64,000 nt of DNA. Origin: JACJWR01 sp964474045. GTDB taxonomy: Bacteria; Actinomycetota; Actinomycetes; S36-B12; UBA10799. How positions within the stretch are numbered: position 1 is the first letter of the stretch; every line of letters starts with the position of its first letter. This document shows, one piece after another, positions 8,139-16,593 of the stretch. The stretch covers positions 1 to 64,000 of the forward strand of contig CAYYRC010000007.1 of the NCBI GenBank assembly GCA_964474045.1, written 5' to 3'. The notes beneath the pieces are model-generated. The model had not been told where the DNA came from, searched no databases, and saw only the letters and a program-made list of their open reading frames with translations. The position numbers and the translations under genes are program-made.

Positions 8139-8854
8139 GCTGAGGTGGTGCGCAGCGTGGCGTTGATGAGCGAGTGCCCGAGCAGCTGTGCGAGCAGCGT
8201 GAGCGCGGCGATCAACGCCCAAGCCGACGCCGGATACCCGGTCAGGGCGGCGCCGGCCAAGAGGCACACCGGCAACAGCACGACCGCCGAGCTGGAGTAG
8301 GCGATCAGCGTGTAGCTGGGCGTCGAGACGTCCTGGCGGGCCGCCTCCCCGACGGTCACATAGGCGGCCGCGAGCATGGCCCCGACGAGCGCGAGGGCGT
8401 CACCGATGAGCGAACGGGCATCCAGGGCGACATCCACCCCCGTCAACACCGTGATGCCGATGAGCGCGACGCCGATCCCAGCCCACACCCGACCGGGAAA
8501 GCGCACGCCGCGGGCACGGGCGAGCAACGCCGCCCAGACCGGCTGCGTCGCCACAAGGGCGGTCGACGACGCCACCGAGGTGAAGCGCAGCGACGGGATC
8601 CACGCGGCGAAGTGCGCGGCGAGCAGCGCCCCGCCGGCCGCGCACAGCCACCACTGCCTCGCCGTCAGGGCGCGCAGCTCCGGCAGATGCCGCGTCAGCG
8701 TCCACGGCGCGGTCAGCGCCGCCCCGAGCGCCGTCCGCCAGAAGGCGATCGCCAGCGCCGGCGCCTGGGTGGCGGCGATGATCGGCGCGGAGGTGGAGAT
8801 GAAGAACACGGCCACGGCGAGCAGTCCCAGCGCCGGGCGGCGCGCCGTGGTCAC
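8139..8854 (-). CDS. EamA/DMT-family exporter (3' end lost in gap)
   Basis: The first 238 residues of a drug/metabolite transporter with about eight of the expected ten membrane helices; the first EamA repeat contains the typical AFWRTALGAALTAPW and the pre-second-repeat signature ATQPVWAALLARA. Full members are about 290 residues, so roughly 50 are lost in the N run. The substrate is unknown. The GTG at 8854 is preceded by TAGCGT with a 6-nt spacer, consistent with a leaderless mRNA. It is divergent from the MgtE-N/CBS gene. Confidence 0.85.
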
Positions 8855-8903
8855 CGCGCCACGCTAGCCGGAATCGTCGGGAGCGGGCGATAGCCTCGCA
8901 ACC
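8855..8903. promoter_or_regulatory. Divergent promoters for EamA transporter and MgtE-N/CBS gene
   Basis: 49 bp between starts. Minus strand: TAGCGT (8866-8861), 6 nt before the EamA GTG. Plus strand: TAGCCT (8891-8896), 7 nt before the ATG at 8904. Neither gene has a clear Shine-Dalgarno sequence. Confidence 0.55.
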
Positions 8904-10175
8904 ATGGTGTCCCAGCTCACGCGCATCTACGCGGCGAAACTGGCCGGCACCGCCGTGTTCGCCCCCAACGGCGACCAGCTCGGCGTGGTCCGAGACATCG
9001 TGTGCCTGCTTCGGGTGCCCCCGGACCTGCCGAGAGTCATCGGGCTCGTCGTCGAGGTCGGCGCGCGGCGCCGGATCTTCATGCCGATGACGAGGGTCAC
9101 CGAGATCGAGCCGGGCCAGGTCGTCACCACCGGTCAGGTGAACCTGCGGCAGTTCGCGCCGCGGGCCTCCGAGACGTTGGTGGTGGCGGAGCTGATCGAC
9201 CGCCAGGTGACGCTGGATGAGACCGGGGAGCAGGTGAAGATCCTCGACGTCGGCCTGGAACGGCGCAACCGCGACTGGTTCATCAACAAGCTGCACATCC
9301 GCAAGGGCCGATCCGGGCTGCGCCGCCGCGCCGACACGGGCACCGTGGCGTGGGGCGACGTGTCGGGCGCCGGGGACGCCGAGGGCGGCCAGGCGGTCGA
9401 CACCATGCTGGAGTCGGTGGCCGAGATGCACCCGGCCGACATCGCAGCCCTGCTGCGCACACTCCCGGCGAAGCGGCGGGTCGAGGTTGCCAAGGGCCTT
9501 ACCGACGAGCGACTGGCGGACGTGCTGGAGGAGATGAGCGACAGCCGCCGGCTGGAGATCCTGGCGGGCCTGGACCCCGAGCGGGCGGCTGACATCATCG
9601 AGGTGATGGCGCCGGACGATGCCGCGGACCTGCTCGCCGAGCTCAGCCCGGAGAACGCCGCAGCGTTGCTGGCGCTGGTCGAGCCCGACGAGGCCGAGGA
9701 CCTGCGGCGGCTGCTCGTCTACGACGACGGCACCGCCGGCGGCATGATGAACCCCGAGCCCATCATCCTGCCGCCGGACGCGACCGTCGCCCAGGCGCTG
9801 GCGGCTATCCGCAACCCCGACCTGTCCCCCAGCCTGGCCGCGCAGGTGTACGTGGTGCGGCCACCGCTGGAGACGCCCACGGGTCGCCTGCTGGGCGTCG
9901 CCCACTTCCAGCGGCTGCTGCGCGAGCCGCCGGCCACCCTGGTGACCGCCGTCGTGGACAAGTCGATCGAGCCGCTGGCGCCCGACGCCCTGTTGGGCGC
10001 GGTGACGCGACGCTTCGCCACCTACAACCTGGTGGCGATCCCGGTCGTCGACCCTGCCAAGCACCTGCTCGGCGCCGTCACCGTCGACGACGTGCTCGAC
10101 CACATGCTGCCCGACGACTGGCGTGACCAGAGCGACGACCCGCTCGAGGACGAGGTGGTGGCCGATGGCCTCTAG
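8904..10175 (+). CDS. Soluble MgtE_N/CBS protein with PRC-barrel domain
   Basis: 423 residues in three parts: a PRC-barrel-like region (about 1-150, with VFAPNGDQLGVVRD), an MgtE intracellular N-domain of helical repeats (about 165-270; repeated DE..ADVLEEM, ERAADIIEVM and DDAADLLAEL units) and a CBS pair (about 275-410). The membrane domain of a true MgtE magnesium channel is absent, so it cannot transport by itself. The family is conserved next to DUF1003 and mrp in actinobacteria (Rv1232c type). It may sense magnesium or nucleotide for another protein. The start has TAGCCT 7 nt upstream. Confidence 0.88.
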   Translation: MVSQLTRIYAAKLAGTAVFAPNGDQLGVVRDIVCLLRVPPDLPRVIGLVVEVGARRRIFMPMTRVTEIEPGQVVTTGQVNLRQFAPRASETLVVAELIDRQVTLDETGEQVKILDVGLERRNRDWFINKLHIRKGRSGLRRRADTGTVAWGDVSGAGDAEGGQAVDTMLESVAEMHPADIAALLRTLPAKRRVEVAKGLTDERLADVLEEMSDSRRLEILAGLDPERAADIIEVMAPDDAADLLAELSPENAAALLALVEPDEAEDLRRLLVYDDGTAGGMMNPEPIILPPDATVAQALAAIRNPDLSPSLAAQVYVVRPPLETPTGRLLGVAHFQRLLREPPATLVTAVVDKSIEPLAPDALLGAVTRRFATYNLVAIPVVDPAKHLLGAVTVDDVLDHMLPDDWRDQSDDPLEDEVVADGL

Positions 10176-10773
10176 CACCACGAAGAACCGCTCCCGCCGC
10201 CTGGACCAGCCGCGCGAGGGCCGACGCTCGATGCGCCCGAGCTACGACTCAGAGACCTTCGGGGCGCTCAGTGAGCGCATCGCGCGCTACATCGGGTCCT
10301 GGCGCTTCATCGCCTGGATGACCGGCTTCATCGTCTGCTGGGTGCTGTGGAACGTCTTCGCCCCCGACGACTTGAAGGTCGATCCCTACCCATTCATCTT
10401 CCTGACCCTCCTGCTGTCGCTGCAGGCCTCGTACGCGGCGCCGCTGATCCTGCTCGCCCAGAACCGCCAGGCTGACCGTGACCGCGTGCAGTACCAGGAG
10501 GACCGCGGCAGCACGGACCTGCTCATCGCCGACACCGAGTACGTGAGCCGGGAGCTCGCGTCGCTGCGCACGAGCCTGGGCGACATGGTGACGCGGGACT
10601 ACCTGCGCACCGAGCTGCGCGCCGAGCTGCGGCTGCTGCTGGCGCAGATCGAGGACCGCGACGCGGCCGCCGAGGCCGAGGCCGCGCGGCGGGCCAAGGC
10701 CGAGCGGAAGAAGCGCGAGCGCAAGAAGCGGGAGCAGGCAGCGGCGACCGAGGTCGGGAAGCCCGGCGCCTGA
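10165..10773 (+). CDS. DUF1003 membrane protein
   Basis: 202 residues. Two membrane helices (about 43-62 and 75-95) hold the conserved FIAWMTGFIVCWVLWN and YPFIFLTLLLSLQASYAAP of DUF1003, followed by DRDRVQYQEDR and a long charged coiled coil ending in a Lys/Arg/Glu-rich tail. Function unknown; the family is linked to the neighbouring MgtE-N/CBS protein, whose gene it overlaps by 11 bp. The ATG at 10165 was chosen over an upstream ATG at 10123 that would add a basic, non-conserved leader. Confidence 0.88.
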   Translation: MASSTTKNRSRRLDQPREGRRSMRPSYDSETFGALSERIARYIGSWRFIAWMTGFIVCWVLWNVFAPDDLKVDPYPFIFLTLLLSLQASYAAPLILLAQNRQADRDRVQYQEDRGSTDLLIADTEYVSRELASLRTSLGDMVTRDYLRTELRAELRLLLAQIEDRDAAAEAEAARRAKAERKKRERKKREQAAATEVGKPGA

Positions 10774-10825
10774 CGGGGCTGGCGCGGGATGGCGCACCAC
10801 TAAGCACTGCGTACGCTTGGGCACC

Positions 10826-11962
10826 ATGACGCAAGTAACGCGAGAGGCCATCGACTCGGCGCTGGCCGGCGTGGAGGACCCCGAGATCCGCCGGCCCATC
10901 ACAGAGCTGGGCATGGTCAAGTCCGTCCAGATCGACGGGGCAGCTGTGAAGGTGGCCGTCTTTCTGACGGTGTCCTCCTGCCCCATGCAGGGCACCATCG
11001 TGGACCGGGTGCGGGCGGCGGTGACCGGCGTCGCAGGCGTGGACACCGTGGACGTCGAGCTCGACGTCATGAGCGATGAGCAGCGCAAGGCGCTGCGGGA
11101 GCAGCTGCAGGGCCCGCAGAAGGAGATCCCCTTCAACAAGCCGGGCAACACCACGCGCATCATCGGGGTGGCGTCGGGCAAGGGCGGCGTGGGCAAGTCG
11201 TCGGTGACGGCCAACCTGGCGGTGGCGCTGGCGCAGCGCGGTCTGCGAGTGGGCGTGCTCGACGGCGACATCTATGGGCACTCGATCCCCCGCATCATCG
11301 GGGTGGACCGCTACCCGACGCGGGTGGAGGGGATGCTGCTGCCACCGAGCGCGAACGGTGTCCAGGTCATCTCCATGCTGATGTTCAAGCCCGGCGGCGT
11401 AGCCCAGGCTGTGGCCTATCGCGGCCCGATGAACCACAAGCTGCTGCAGCAGTTCCTGACCGACGTGTACTGGGGCGACCTGGACTACCTTCTGATCGAC
11501 CTGCCGCCCGGCACCGGGGACATGGCGATGAGCCTGGCGCAGCTGCTGCCGCAGTCGGAGCTGCTGGTCATCACGACCCCGCAGACGGCAGCCGCCGATG
11601 TCGCCGTGCGGGCCGGGATGATGGCGCTGCACACCAAGCAGCGGGTGATCGGCGTGGTCGAGAACATGGCCGGACTGCCCTGCCCGCACTGCGGCGAGCC
11701 GATCGAGCTTTTCGGCACTGGAGGTGGATCACTGGTGGCGCAGGTGCTGACCAAGGAGCTCGGCACCGACGTGCCCGTGCTCGCCCACATCCCGTTCGAC
11801 GTGCGGCTGCGCGAGGGCGGCGACAACGGCGAACCGCTGGTGGTGGCCGACCCGGCGGTCCCGGCGGCCGAGGCGATCACCTCGTTGGCGGCGCACCTCG
11901 CCGGCCGACCGCGCGGACTGGCAGGGATGTCCTTGGGGCTGACCCCCGCCTCGCGCTTCTGA
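10826..11962 (+). CDS. mrp: Mrp/ApbC-type iron-sulfur cluster carrier ATPase
   Basis: 378 residues. An N-terminal MIP18/DUF59 domain (about 1-85, with the SSCPMQ motif) is joined to a deviant P-loop ATPase (GKGGVGKSS near 120). The conserved CPHC pair near 290 binds the bridging Fe-S cluster in Mrp/NBP35 dimers. It should deliver Fe-S clusters to apoproteins. A TACGCT hexamer lies 8 nt before the ATG. It is the last gene of the MgtE-N/DUF1003/Mrp set, separated by 52 bp from DUF1003. Confidence 0.92.
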   Translation: MTQVTREAIDSALAGVEDPEIRRPITELGMVKSVQIDGAAVKVAVFLTVSSCPMQGTIVDRVRAAVTGVAGVDTVDVELDVMSDEQRKALREQLQGPQKEIPFNKPGNTTRIIGVASGKGGVGKSSVTANLAVALAQRGLRVGVLDGDIYGHSIPRIIGVDRYPTRVEGMLLPPSANGVQVISMLMFKPGGVAQAVAYRGPMNHKLLQQFLTDVYWGDLDYLLIDLPPGTGDMAMSLAQLLPQSELLVITTPQTAAADVAVRAGMMALHTKQRVIGVVENMAGLPCPHCGEPIELFGTGGGSLVAQVLTKELGTDVPVLAHIPFDVRLREGGDNGEPLVVADPAVPAAEAITSLAAHLAGRPRGLAGMSLGLTPASRF

Positions 11963-12015
11963 CGACAACGCGCCGGGGCACCGGCTTTGGGACCACCGGC
12001 CCGTTCTGCCCCTGA

Positions 12016-12411
12016 TCAGGTCGCGTCGGGGTCGAACGACTGCTGCGCAGAAGGCGGCCCCGGGGACTTCTGCGGCGCCTCTGGGGGCGTGGAAGGACCC
12101 GGCGGCGCCTGCTCCGCGGCGGCGGCGCCGCCAGCCTTGGCAGCTGCGTCTCCCTTGCCGCCGTCAGCGTCGTTGAAGACCGAGGCGGCCAGCTTGCGCG
12201 GGTGCAGATCGGCCAAGGACTTCAAGTCGCTGGTCACGTCCTCGAGCCCGGCGGAGTCGCTGATCTCCTTGCGGGCCGTAGTGGCCATCTCCCGGACCTG
12301 GCGGGCGAAGCGGCCCGCCTGCGCCGCGACCTTGGGCAGCTGATCGGGTCCGAAGACGAGCAGGGCGAGGATGGCGAGCACGATGATCTCGCCCAGGCCT
12401 ACGTCGAACAT
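12016..12411 (-). CDS. tatB: Twin-arginine translocase subunit TatB
   Basis: 131 residues. The N-terminal helix MFDVGLGEIIVLAILALLVF followed by GPDQLPK is the TatA/B signature, with Glu near 8 typical of TatB; an amphipathic helix with QAGRFARQVREM follows, then an acidic, proline- and alanine-rich tail. TatB binds Tat signal peptides together with TatC. The ATG at 12411 has GGGAGGTG just upstream; the longer open frame to 12450 lacks support. It lies downstream of htrA, but a strong hairpin separates them. Confidence 0.93.
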   Translation of the reverse strand: MFDVGLGEIIVLAILALLVFGPDQLPKVAAQAGRFARQVREMATTARKEISDSAGLEDVTSDLKSLADLHPRKLAASVFNDADGGKGDAAAKAGGAAAAEQAPPGPSTPPEAPQKSPGPPSAQQSFDPDAT

Positions 12412-12456
12412 CGCACCTCCCTTGCCGCTCCGCCCATCTTGACCGAACAACGAGCC

Positions 12457-12493
12457 TGGCCCCGGCGCCGTGATCGTCCCGGCGCCGGGGCCA
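12457..12493 (-). terminator. Strong hairpin terminator after htrA
   Basis: A perfect 14-bp stem (12457-12470 with 12480-12493) closes a 9-nt loop, 20 bp after the htrA stop. In the minus direction the stem is followed by a moderately T-rich stretch (GCTCGTTGTTCGG). It should separate htrA from tatB transcription. Confidence 0.75.
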
Positions 12494-12513
12494 AGCCTAC
12501 GGTCACTGCAGCG

Positions 12514-13872
12514 CTATTCCGTCTTTGCCTGCAGGGTGACCTCGACATCCTTGCGCTGGCCGTTGGACTCGACGGTGATCTTGACCTTGTCGCCCGGCGC
12601 CTTCGAGCGCACCTGGGTGATCAGGCCAACCGAGTCGGTGACGGGGACGCCGTTGACCGCCACGATGGTGTCGCCGGACTTGATGCCCGCCGCGGCAGCA
12701 GCCCCATCGGCGGTCACCTGGGCCACAACCGCCCCGCGGGCGTCGCTGTTGACGTCCAGGTTGACGCCCATCACCGGCGTCGTCGCCTTGCCGGTCGCCA
12801 TGATCTCCTCCACGATCCGCTTGGCGGTGTCGCTCGGGATGGCGAAGCCGAGTCCGATCGAGCCGGCCTGGCTGGTCGCGTCCTGGCCGAGCGACGCGAT
12901 CGCGGAGTTGACGCCGATGACCTCCGCCGCTGAGTTCACCAGCGGGCCACCGGAGTTGCCGGGGTTGATGGCGGCGTCGGTCTGGATGGCGTTGATGTAC
13001 GAGGTCTCGCCCTCGCCGCCGGCTGTCACCGGCCGGTTCACGGCCGAGATGATGCCGGACGTGACGGTCCCGGTCAGGCCCAGCGGCGAGCCCACGGCCA
13101 CCACCGTGTCCCCCACCTGCATCGTGTCGGAGTTGCCGATCGACGCCACGGGAAGGCCCTTCGCATCGACCTTGATGACGGCGAGGTCGTAGGACGCGTT
13201 GCGGCCCACGATCGTGGCCGGCTTGCTGGTGCCGTCGTTGAACTCCACCGTCAACGAGCCGCCGTTGGCCGCACCCTCGACGACGTGGTTGTTGGTCACG
13301 ATGTAGCCGTCCTCGCGGACGATGAAGCCGCTGCCGGTGCCGGCCGAGGTCTGACCCTGTTCGGCGATCGACACCACGGTGGGCAGCATCCGGTCGGCGA
13401 TGGTGGCGATGGAGTTGTCGCCAGTGGCCGCCTCCTCCGCGGTCGGCACCTGCATCGAGGTGTCCCCGGCGCCAAGCGAGGAGGACGAGTTCTGCGTGTC
13501 CGAGGAGCCTGCCAGCGCGTACCCCAGGAAGCCTCCGAGGGTGCCGATGAGCAAGCTCACCACCGCCGCGATGGCGATCACGGCGCCCGCCCCCAAGGGC
13601 TTGCGCTGCTTGGGGGGCTTCGGCGCCGGAGGGCCAGCGAGCGGAGGCGCGCCATAGGGGTTGCCCGGCTGCGCGGCGGCTGCGGGCGGCGCCCCCCATG
13701 ACGGCGTGGGGGGCGCCGCTGGCGGCTGCGGCTGCGGCTGCGCGTGCGCGGCCGGCGTCGGCGCAGGCGGCTGGGCCGGAGGCGGAGTGGGTGCAGGCGC
13801 GCCAATCACTTCGGTGTGGTGCTCGCCAGCCCCGGCATCCGGGTGCGGCGTTGCGTCGGGCTCGTCGGCCAT
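12514..13872 (-). CDS. htrA: HtrA/DegP-like serine protease with PDZ domain
   Basis: 452 residues. A Pro/Ala/Gln-rich cytoplasmic leader (1-95) is followed by one membrane helix (about 98-122), a trypsin-like domain with the triad in TNNHVVEG (His), YDLAVIKVD (Asp) and GNSGGPL (Ser), and a C-terminal PDZ domain (GIKSGDTIVAVNG). It degrades or refolds damaged exported proteins. GAGGAG precedes the ATG. In mycobacteria this gene is in the sigE-rseA-htrA-tatB cluster; here sigE and rseA are not between it and the O-methyltransferase gene. Confidence 0.94.
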   Translation of the reverse strand: MADEPDATPHPDAGAGEHHTEVIGAPAPTPPPAQPPAPTPAAHAQPQPQPPAAPPTPSWGAPPAAAAQPGNPYGAPPLAGPPAPKPPKQRKPLGAGAVIAIAAVVSLLIGTLGGFLGYALAGSSDTQNSSSSLGAGDTSMQVPTAEEAATGDNSIATIADRMLPTVVSIAEQGQTSAGTGSGFIVREDGYIVTNNHVVEGAANGGSLTVEFNDGTSKPATIVGRNASYDLAVIKVDAKGLPVASIGNSDTMQVGDTVVAVGSPLGLTGTVTSGIISAVNRPVTAGGEGETSYINAIQTDAAINPGNSGGPLVNSAAEVIGVNSAIASLGQDATSQAGSIGLGFAIPSDTAKRIVEEIMATGKATTPVMGVNLDVNSDARGAVVAQVTADGAAAAAGIKSGDTIVAVNGVPVTDSVGLITQVRSKAPGDKVKITVESNGQRKDVEVTLQAKTE

Positions 13873-14139
13873 CGTTGACTCCTCGGTCTTCGCTCCGATA
13901 GCGGCTCATCGCTTCGGTAGCGGGTCTTCGTCGCGGTCGCGGCGCTCAGCTGCAGCGACGACGCCCCGAGGCGTGCGCCGCAGCACATTGCACCGCAATT
14001 CCAGCAGCAGAACCCCCGCCGTAGGCGCGAATGTTCCTATCGATGTGTAAGCGAAGCGTAATGACGGTCTAGCCTGTGCCCAGGACAGCGGAGCCGGCAG
14101 CCAGCGCCCGTCCGCGGCGCATTCCCAAGGAGGCACCTC

Positions 14140-14763
14140 ATGGAGGTCCAATCGTTCACCGATGAGTGGCATGTCGCCGACGAGGTAGCGATGGCGGCGC
14201 GCGAGCGCGGGGCGGACCTGCCCGGTGGGCAACCATCGCCCACCGCCTGCGGCGTGCTGCGCTCCGTGGCCTGTGCCATCAATGCGGCAGCGGTCGTGCA
14301 GGCCGGCGCCGACAGCGGGGTCAGCGGCCTCGCCGTGCTCTCCGGCATGGCCCCCGGCGGCATCCTCACCAGCATCGAGGCTTCCCCGGAGGCCGACCGT
14401 GCTGCCCGCCAGACCTTCCGCGAGGCGGGCAGCGGGGCGGCTGTCCGCTCCATCACCGGCAACACCCTGGATGTCATCTCGCGGCTGGCAGACCACGCCT
14501 ACGACATGGTGATCGTGGGCGCCGATGCGGCCCATCGGGCGACGTATCTGTCCCAGGCCCGCAGACTCCTGCGCCCGGGCGGTGCCGCGGTGTTCCTAGG
14601 CGTGTTCGGCCCCTCCGACGAGGTGCTCGACCCCGCGCGACGGGATGAGCCGACGGTGGCCGAGCGGCACTTCCTGGGCGAACTCGCCGAGGACCCAACC
14701 ATCACCGCCAGTCTGCTCCCGATCGACGGCGGCATCCTGATAGTGCAACTGCCACGGGACTAG
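14140..14763 (+). CDS. SAM-dependent O-methyltransferase (Rv1220c-like)
   Basis: 207 residues. Catechol O-methyltransferase-like class I fold: the SAM loop around VSGLAVLSGMAPGGILTSIE (about 68-86), the second acidic residue before AADRAARQTF, and YDMVIVGADAAH (about 124-135). The substrate is unknown. The ATG has AAGGAGG upstream; a likely -10 TAGCCT lies near 14071. The position between htrA and pepA, on the opposite strand to htrA, copies the Rv1220c location. Confidence 0.85.
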   Translation: MEVQSFTDEWHVADEVAMAARERGADLPGGQPSPTACGVLRSVACAINAAAVVQAGADSGVSGLAVLSGMAPGGILTSIEASPEADRAARQTFREAGSGAAVRSITGNTLDVISRLADHAYDMVIVGADAAHRATYLSQARRLLRPGGAAVFLGVFGPSDEVLDPARRDEPTVAERHFLGELAEDPTITASLLPIDGGILIVQLPRD

Positions 14764-14779
14764 GTCTCCCCCTGTCCCG

Positions 14780-16258
14780 CTAGGCGGCACCACCGGCGGT
14801 TCGCCGGGGCACGGCGTGGCGGAGCAGCCACGCGGTCAGCAGTCGGGCTCCGAAACCTGTGGCGCCGGCCGTGACCTCGCGCCGGGGCTTGTCGGCGCGT
14901 GCCGGCCCGGCTATGTCGAGGTGTGCCCAGGGCACGTCGCCGACGAAGTGCTGCAAGTACAGCGCCGCGGTGATCGAGCCAGCCCGGACCGTGGGGTCGG
15001 TCGATGCCTGCGCGATGTCCGCCAGACGCGACTCCAGAGCGGACCGATACTCCGGGACCAGGGGCATCCGCCAGACCGGGTCGCCGGCGGCCTCACCGGC
15101 CTCCACCAGGGATGCGGCCAGCCGATCGTCGTCTGAGTACAGCGCGCCCATGAGCCGCGACAGCCCCAGCGTGGCCGCCCCGGTCAGGGTGGCGACGTCC
15201 ACGATCACGTCGGGGGCCTGGGTGGCGCGGGCGAATGCCAGGGCGTCTGCGAGCACCAGCCTGCCCTCGGCGTCGGTGTTGGACACCTCGGTGGTGGCAC
15301 CGCCGAAGTGGCGCACCACGTCACCGGGGCGGTAGGCGGCTGCGCCGGGCATGTTCTCGGCCATCGGCAGCAGCCCGACGATCGTTGCGGCGTCGTTGCG
15401 TCCGCTCATGTCGCCGATGGCGGTGAGAGCACCGATCACCGCCGCCGCCCCGGACATGTCGGTCTTCATCAACGGCATCGAATCCACGGGCTTGAGCGAC
15501 AGGCCGCCCGAGTCGAAGGTGATCCCCTTGCCGACGAGCACGATCGTCGGCCCACCGGGGGCGCCGGGGCGCTTGATGATGCCGAGCGCCGGGGGTCGGC
15601 TGCTCCCGCTCCCGACGGCCAGCAGCCCGCCGAAACCCCGCTGCCGCAGCTCGTCGGCGGCGAGCAGCTGAAAACTCAAACCGGCCGCGGAGGCTCCTCG
15701 TTGCGCCTCGTCGGCCAGCCATTGCGGAGACTTGATGTCAGAGGGTGCATTCGCCAGGTCGCGCGCCGTCGCCGCCGCCCGCACCAGGGCCGCCTCGAAG
15801 GCCGCCTCGGCGTCGTCCGGCGCCGGCCTGCAGACGGTCAGCGATCCTCTGGGAGGGGGCGGCTTGGAGCTGTAGGTGATGGCGTAGCCGGCGAGCTCCC
15901 AGCCGTGCACGATCGCTGGGACGAGGTCCGCGACGGCATCGCCGACCTGCAGCACGGCGTCGCCGCCAACCCGGGTGGCCAGAGACGCACCAGCGGCCAC
16001 CGCTGCCGCACGACTGCTCCGCGCCAGCGGAATCCATGCGAACCGGCTCCAACGGTCGTGGTCGAGGTCAACCACGAGCGGCTCCTCGCCCGTCGCCTGG
16101 CGTCGCGCAGCCATCCGCGTGAGATCCACTCCAAGCTCCTCGCCCTGCTGGGCCAGGACCTGCGCGAATCGGGCTTCCGCATCCGCATAGGCAAGCGCGG
16201 GGGCACCGGATCCGGGGTCTGCCAGAGCCGCCGGGTCGTAGCGCACGTCGCGAAGCAT
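14780..16258 (-). CDS. pepA: Leucyl aminopeptidase (M17 family)
   Basis: 492 residues. The divergent N-terminal macro-like domain is followed by the catalytic domain with metal and active-site motifs VGKGITFDSGG, KTDMSGAA and NTDAEGRL, all intact. It removes N-terminal residues from peptides in the cytosol as a hexamer using two metal ions. It ends 16 bp from the convergent O-methyltransferase gene. The next gene upstream on the same strand is DUF3117, 34 bp away. Confidence 0.92.
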   Translation of the reverse strand: MLRDVRYDPAALADPGSGAPALAYADAEARFAQVLAQQGEELGVDLTRMAARRQATGEEPLVVDLDHDRWSRFAWIPLARSSRAAAVAAGASLATRVGGDAVLQVGDAVADLVPAIVHGWELAGYAITYSSKPPPPRGSLTVCRPAPDDAEAAFEAALVRAAATARDLANAPSDIKSPQWLADEAQRGASAAGLSFQLLAADELRQRGFGGLLAVGSGSSRPPALGIIKRPGAPGGPTIVLVGKGITFDSGGLSLKPVDSMPLMKTDMSGAAAVIGALTAIGDMSGRNDAATIVGLLPMAENMPGAAAYRPGDVVRHFGGATTEVSNTDAEGRLVLADALAFARATQAPDVIVDVATLTGAATLGLSRLMGALYSDDDRLAASLVEAGEAAGDPVWRMPLVPEYRSALESRLADIAQASTDPTVRAGSITAALYLQHFVGDVPWAHLDIAGPARADKPRREVTAGATGFGARLLTAWLLRHAVPRRTAGGAA

Positions 16259-16292
16259 GGCCGGAGCGTAGTGGGAGACGTGAGCTCTTGGG

Positions 16293-16460
16293 CTAACCCG
16301 CGGTCTCGGTCAGCGCCGCGCCCAGCGCCTTGGCCTCGTCCGGGGTCATCTCGACCACGAGTCGGCCGCCACCCTCGAGCGGCACGCGCATGATGATGCC
16401 GCGGCCTTCCTTGGTGACCTCGAGCGGGCCGTCCCCGGTTCGCGGCTTCATGGCCGCCAT
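16293..16460 (-). CDS. DUF3117 small conserved protein
   Basis: 55 residues, exactly the family length, starting MAAMKPRTGDGPLE and containing EGRGIIMRVPLEGGGRLVVE. It is found almost only in actinobacteria and its function is unknown. The ATG at 16460 was chosen from family alignment; AAAGGGGACC lies upstream. It sits where Rv1211 sits, next to the folP2 region. Confidence 0.92.
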   Translation of the reverse strand: MAAMKPRTGDGPLEVTKEGRGIIMRVPLEGGGRLVVEMTPDEAKALGAALTETAG

Positions 16461-16484
16461 AGCGGTCCCCTTTCGTCTCAAGCA

Positions 16485-16504
16485 CCCGGGCGCCTCCGCC
16501 CGGG
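16485..16504 (-). promoter_or_regulatory. Hairpin in the DUF3117 leader
   Basis: CCCGGGCG (16485-16492) and CGCCCGGG (16497-16504) form a perfect 8-bp stem with a 4-nt loop, 25 nt before the DUF3117 ATG. A -10-like GATAAT (16546-16541 on the minus strand) would place it inside a leader of about 75 nt. It could also end transcription of the upstream SRPBCC gene. Confidence 0.45.
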
Positions 16505-16593
16505 CCGCTGCACGATCGAGTCGCGTTGCAGCCGGGCACCATTATCCACCATGGCCACGATCGCCGTGGCGATTGGCGGCGACCGCCCTGCGA

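Noticed and set aside
6192..8267. 691-residue open frame on the minus strand
   Set aside because: It runs through the N gap and antisense or off-frame sequence; only the part from 7124 down encodes a kinase-like protein.
7121..8854. 577-residue EamA-lyase fusion
   Set aside because: The two halves are joined only by translated N. They are unrelated full-length families cut by the gap.
14780..16258. Leucyl aminopeptidase as a DNA-binding regulator (PepA/XerA type)
   Set aside because: No evidence of a Xer site or arginine operator nearby; catalytic motifs are complete.
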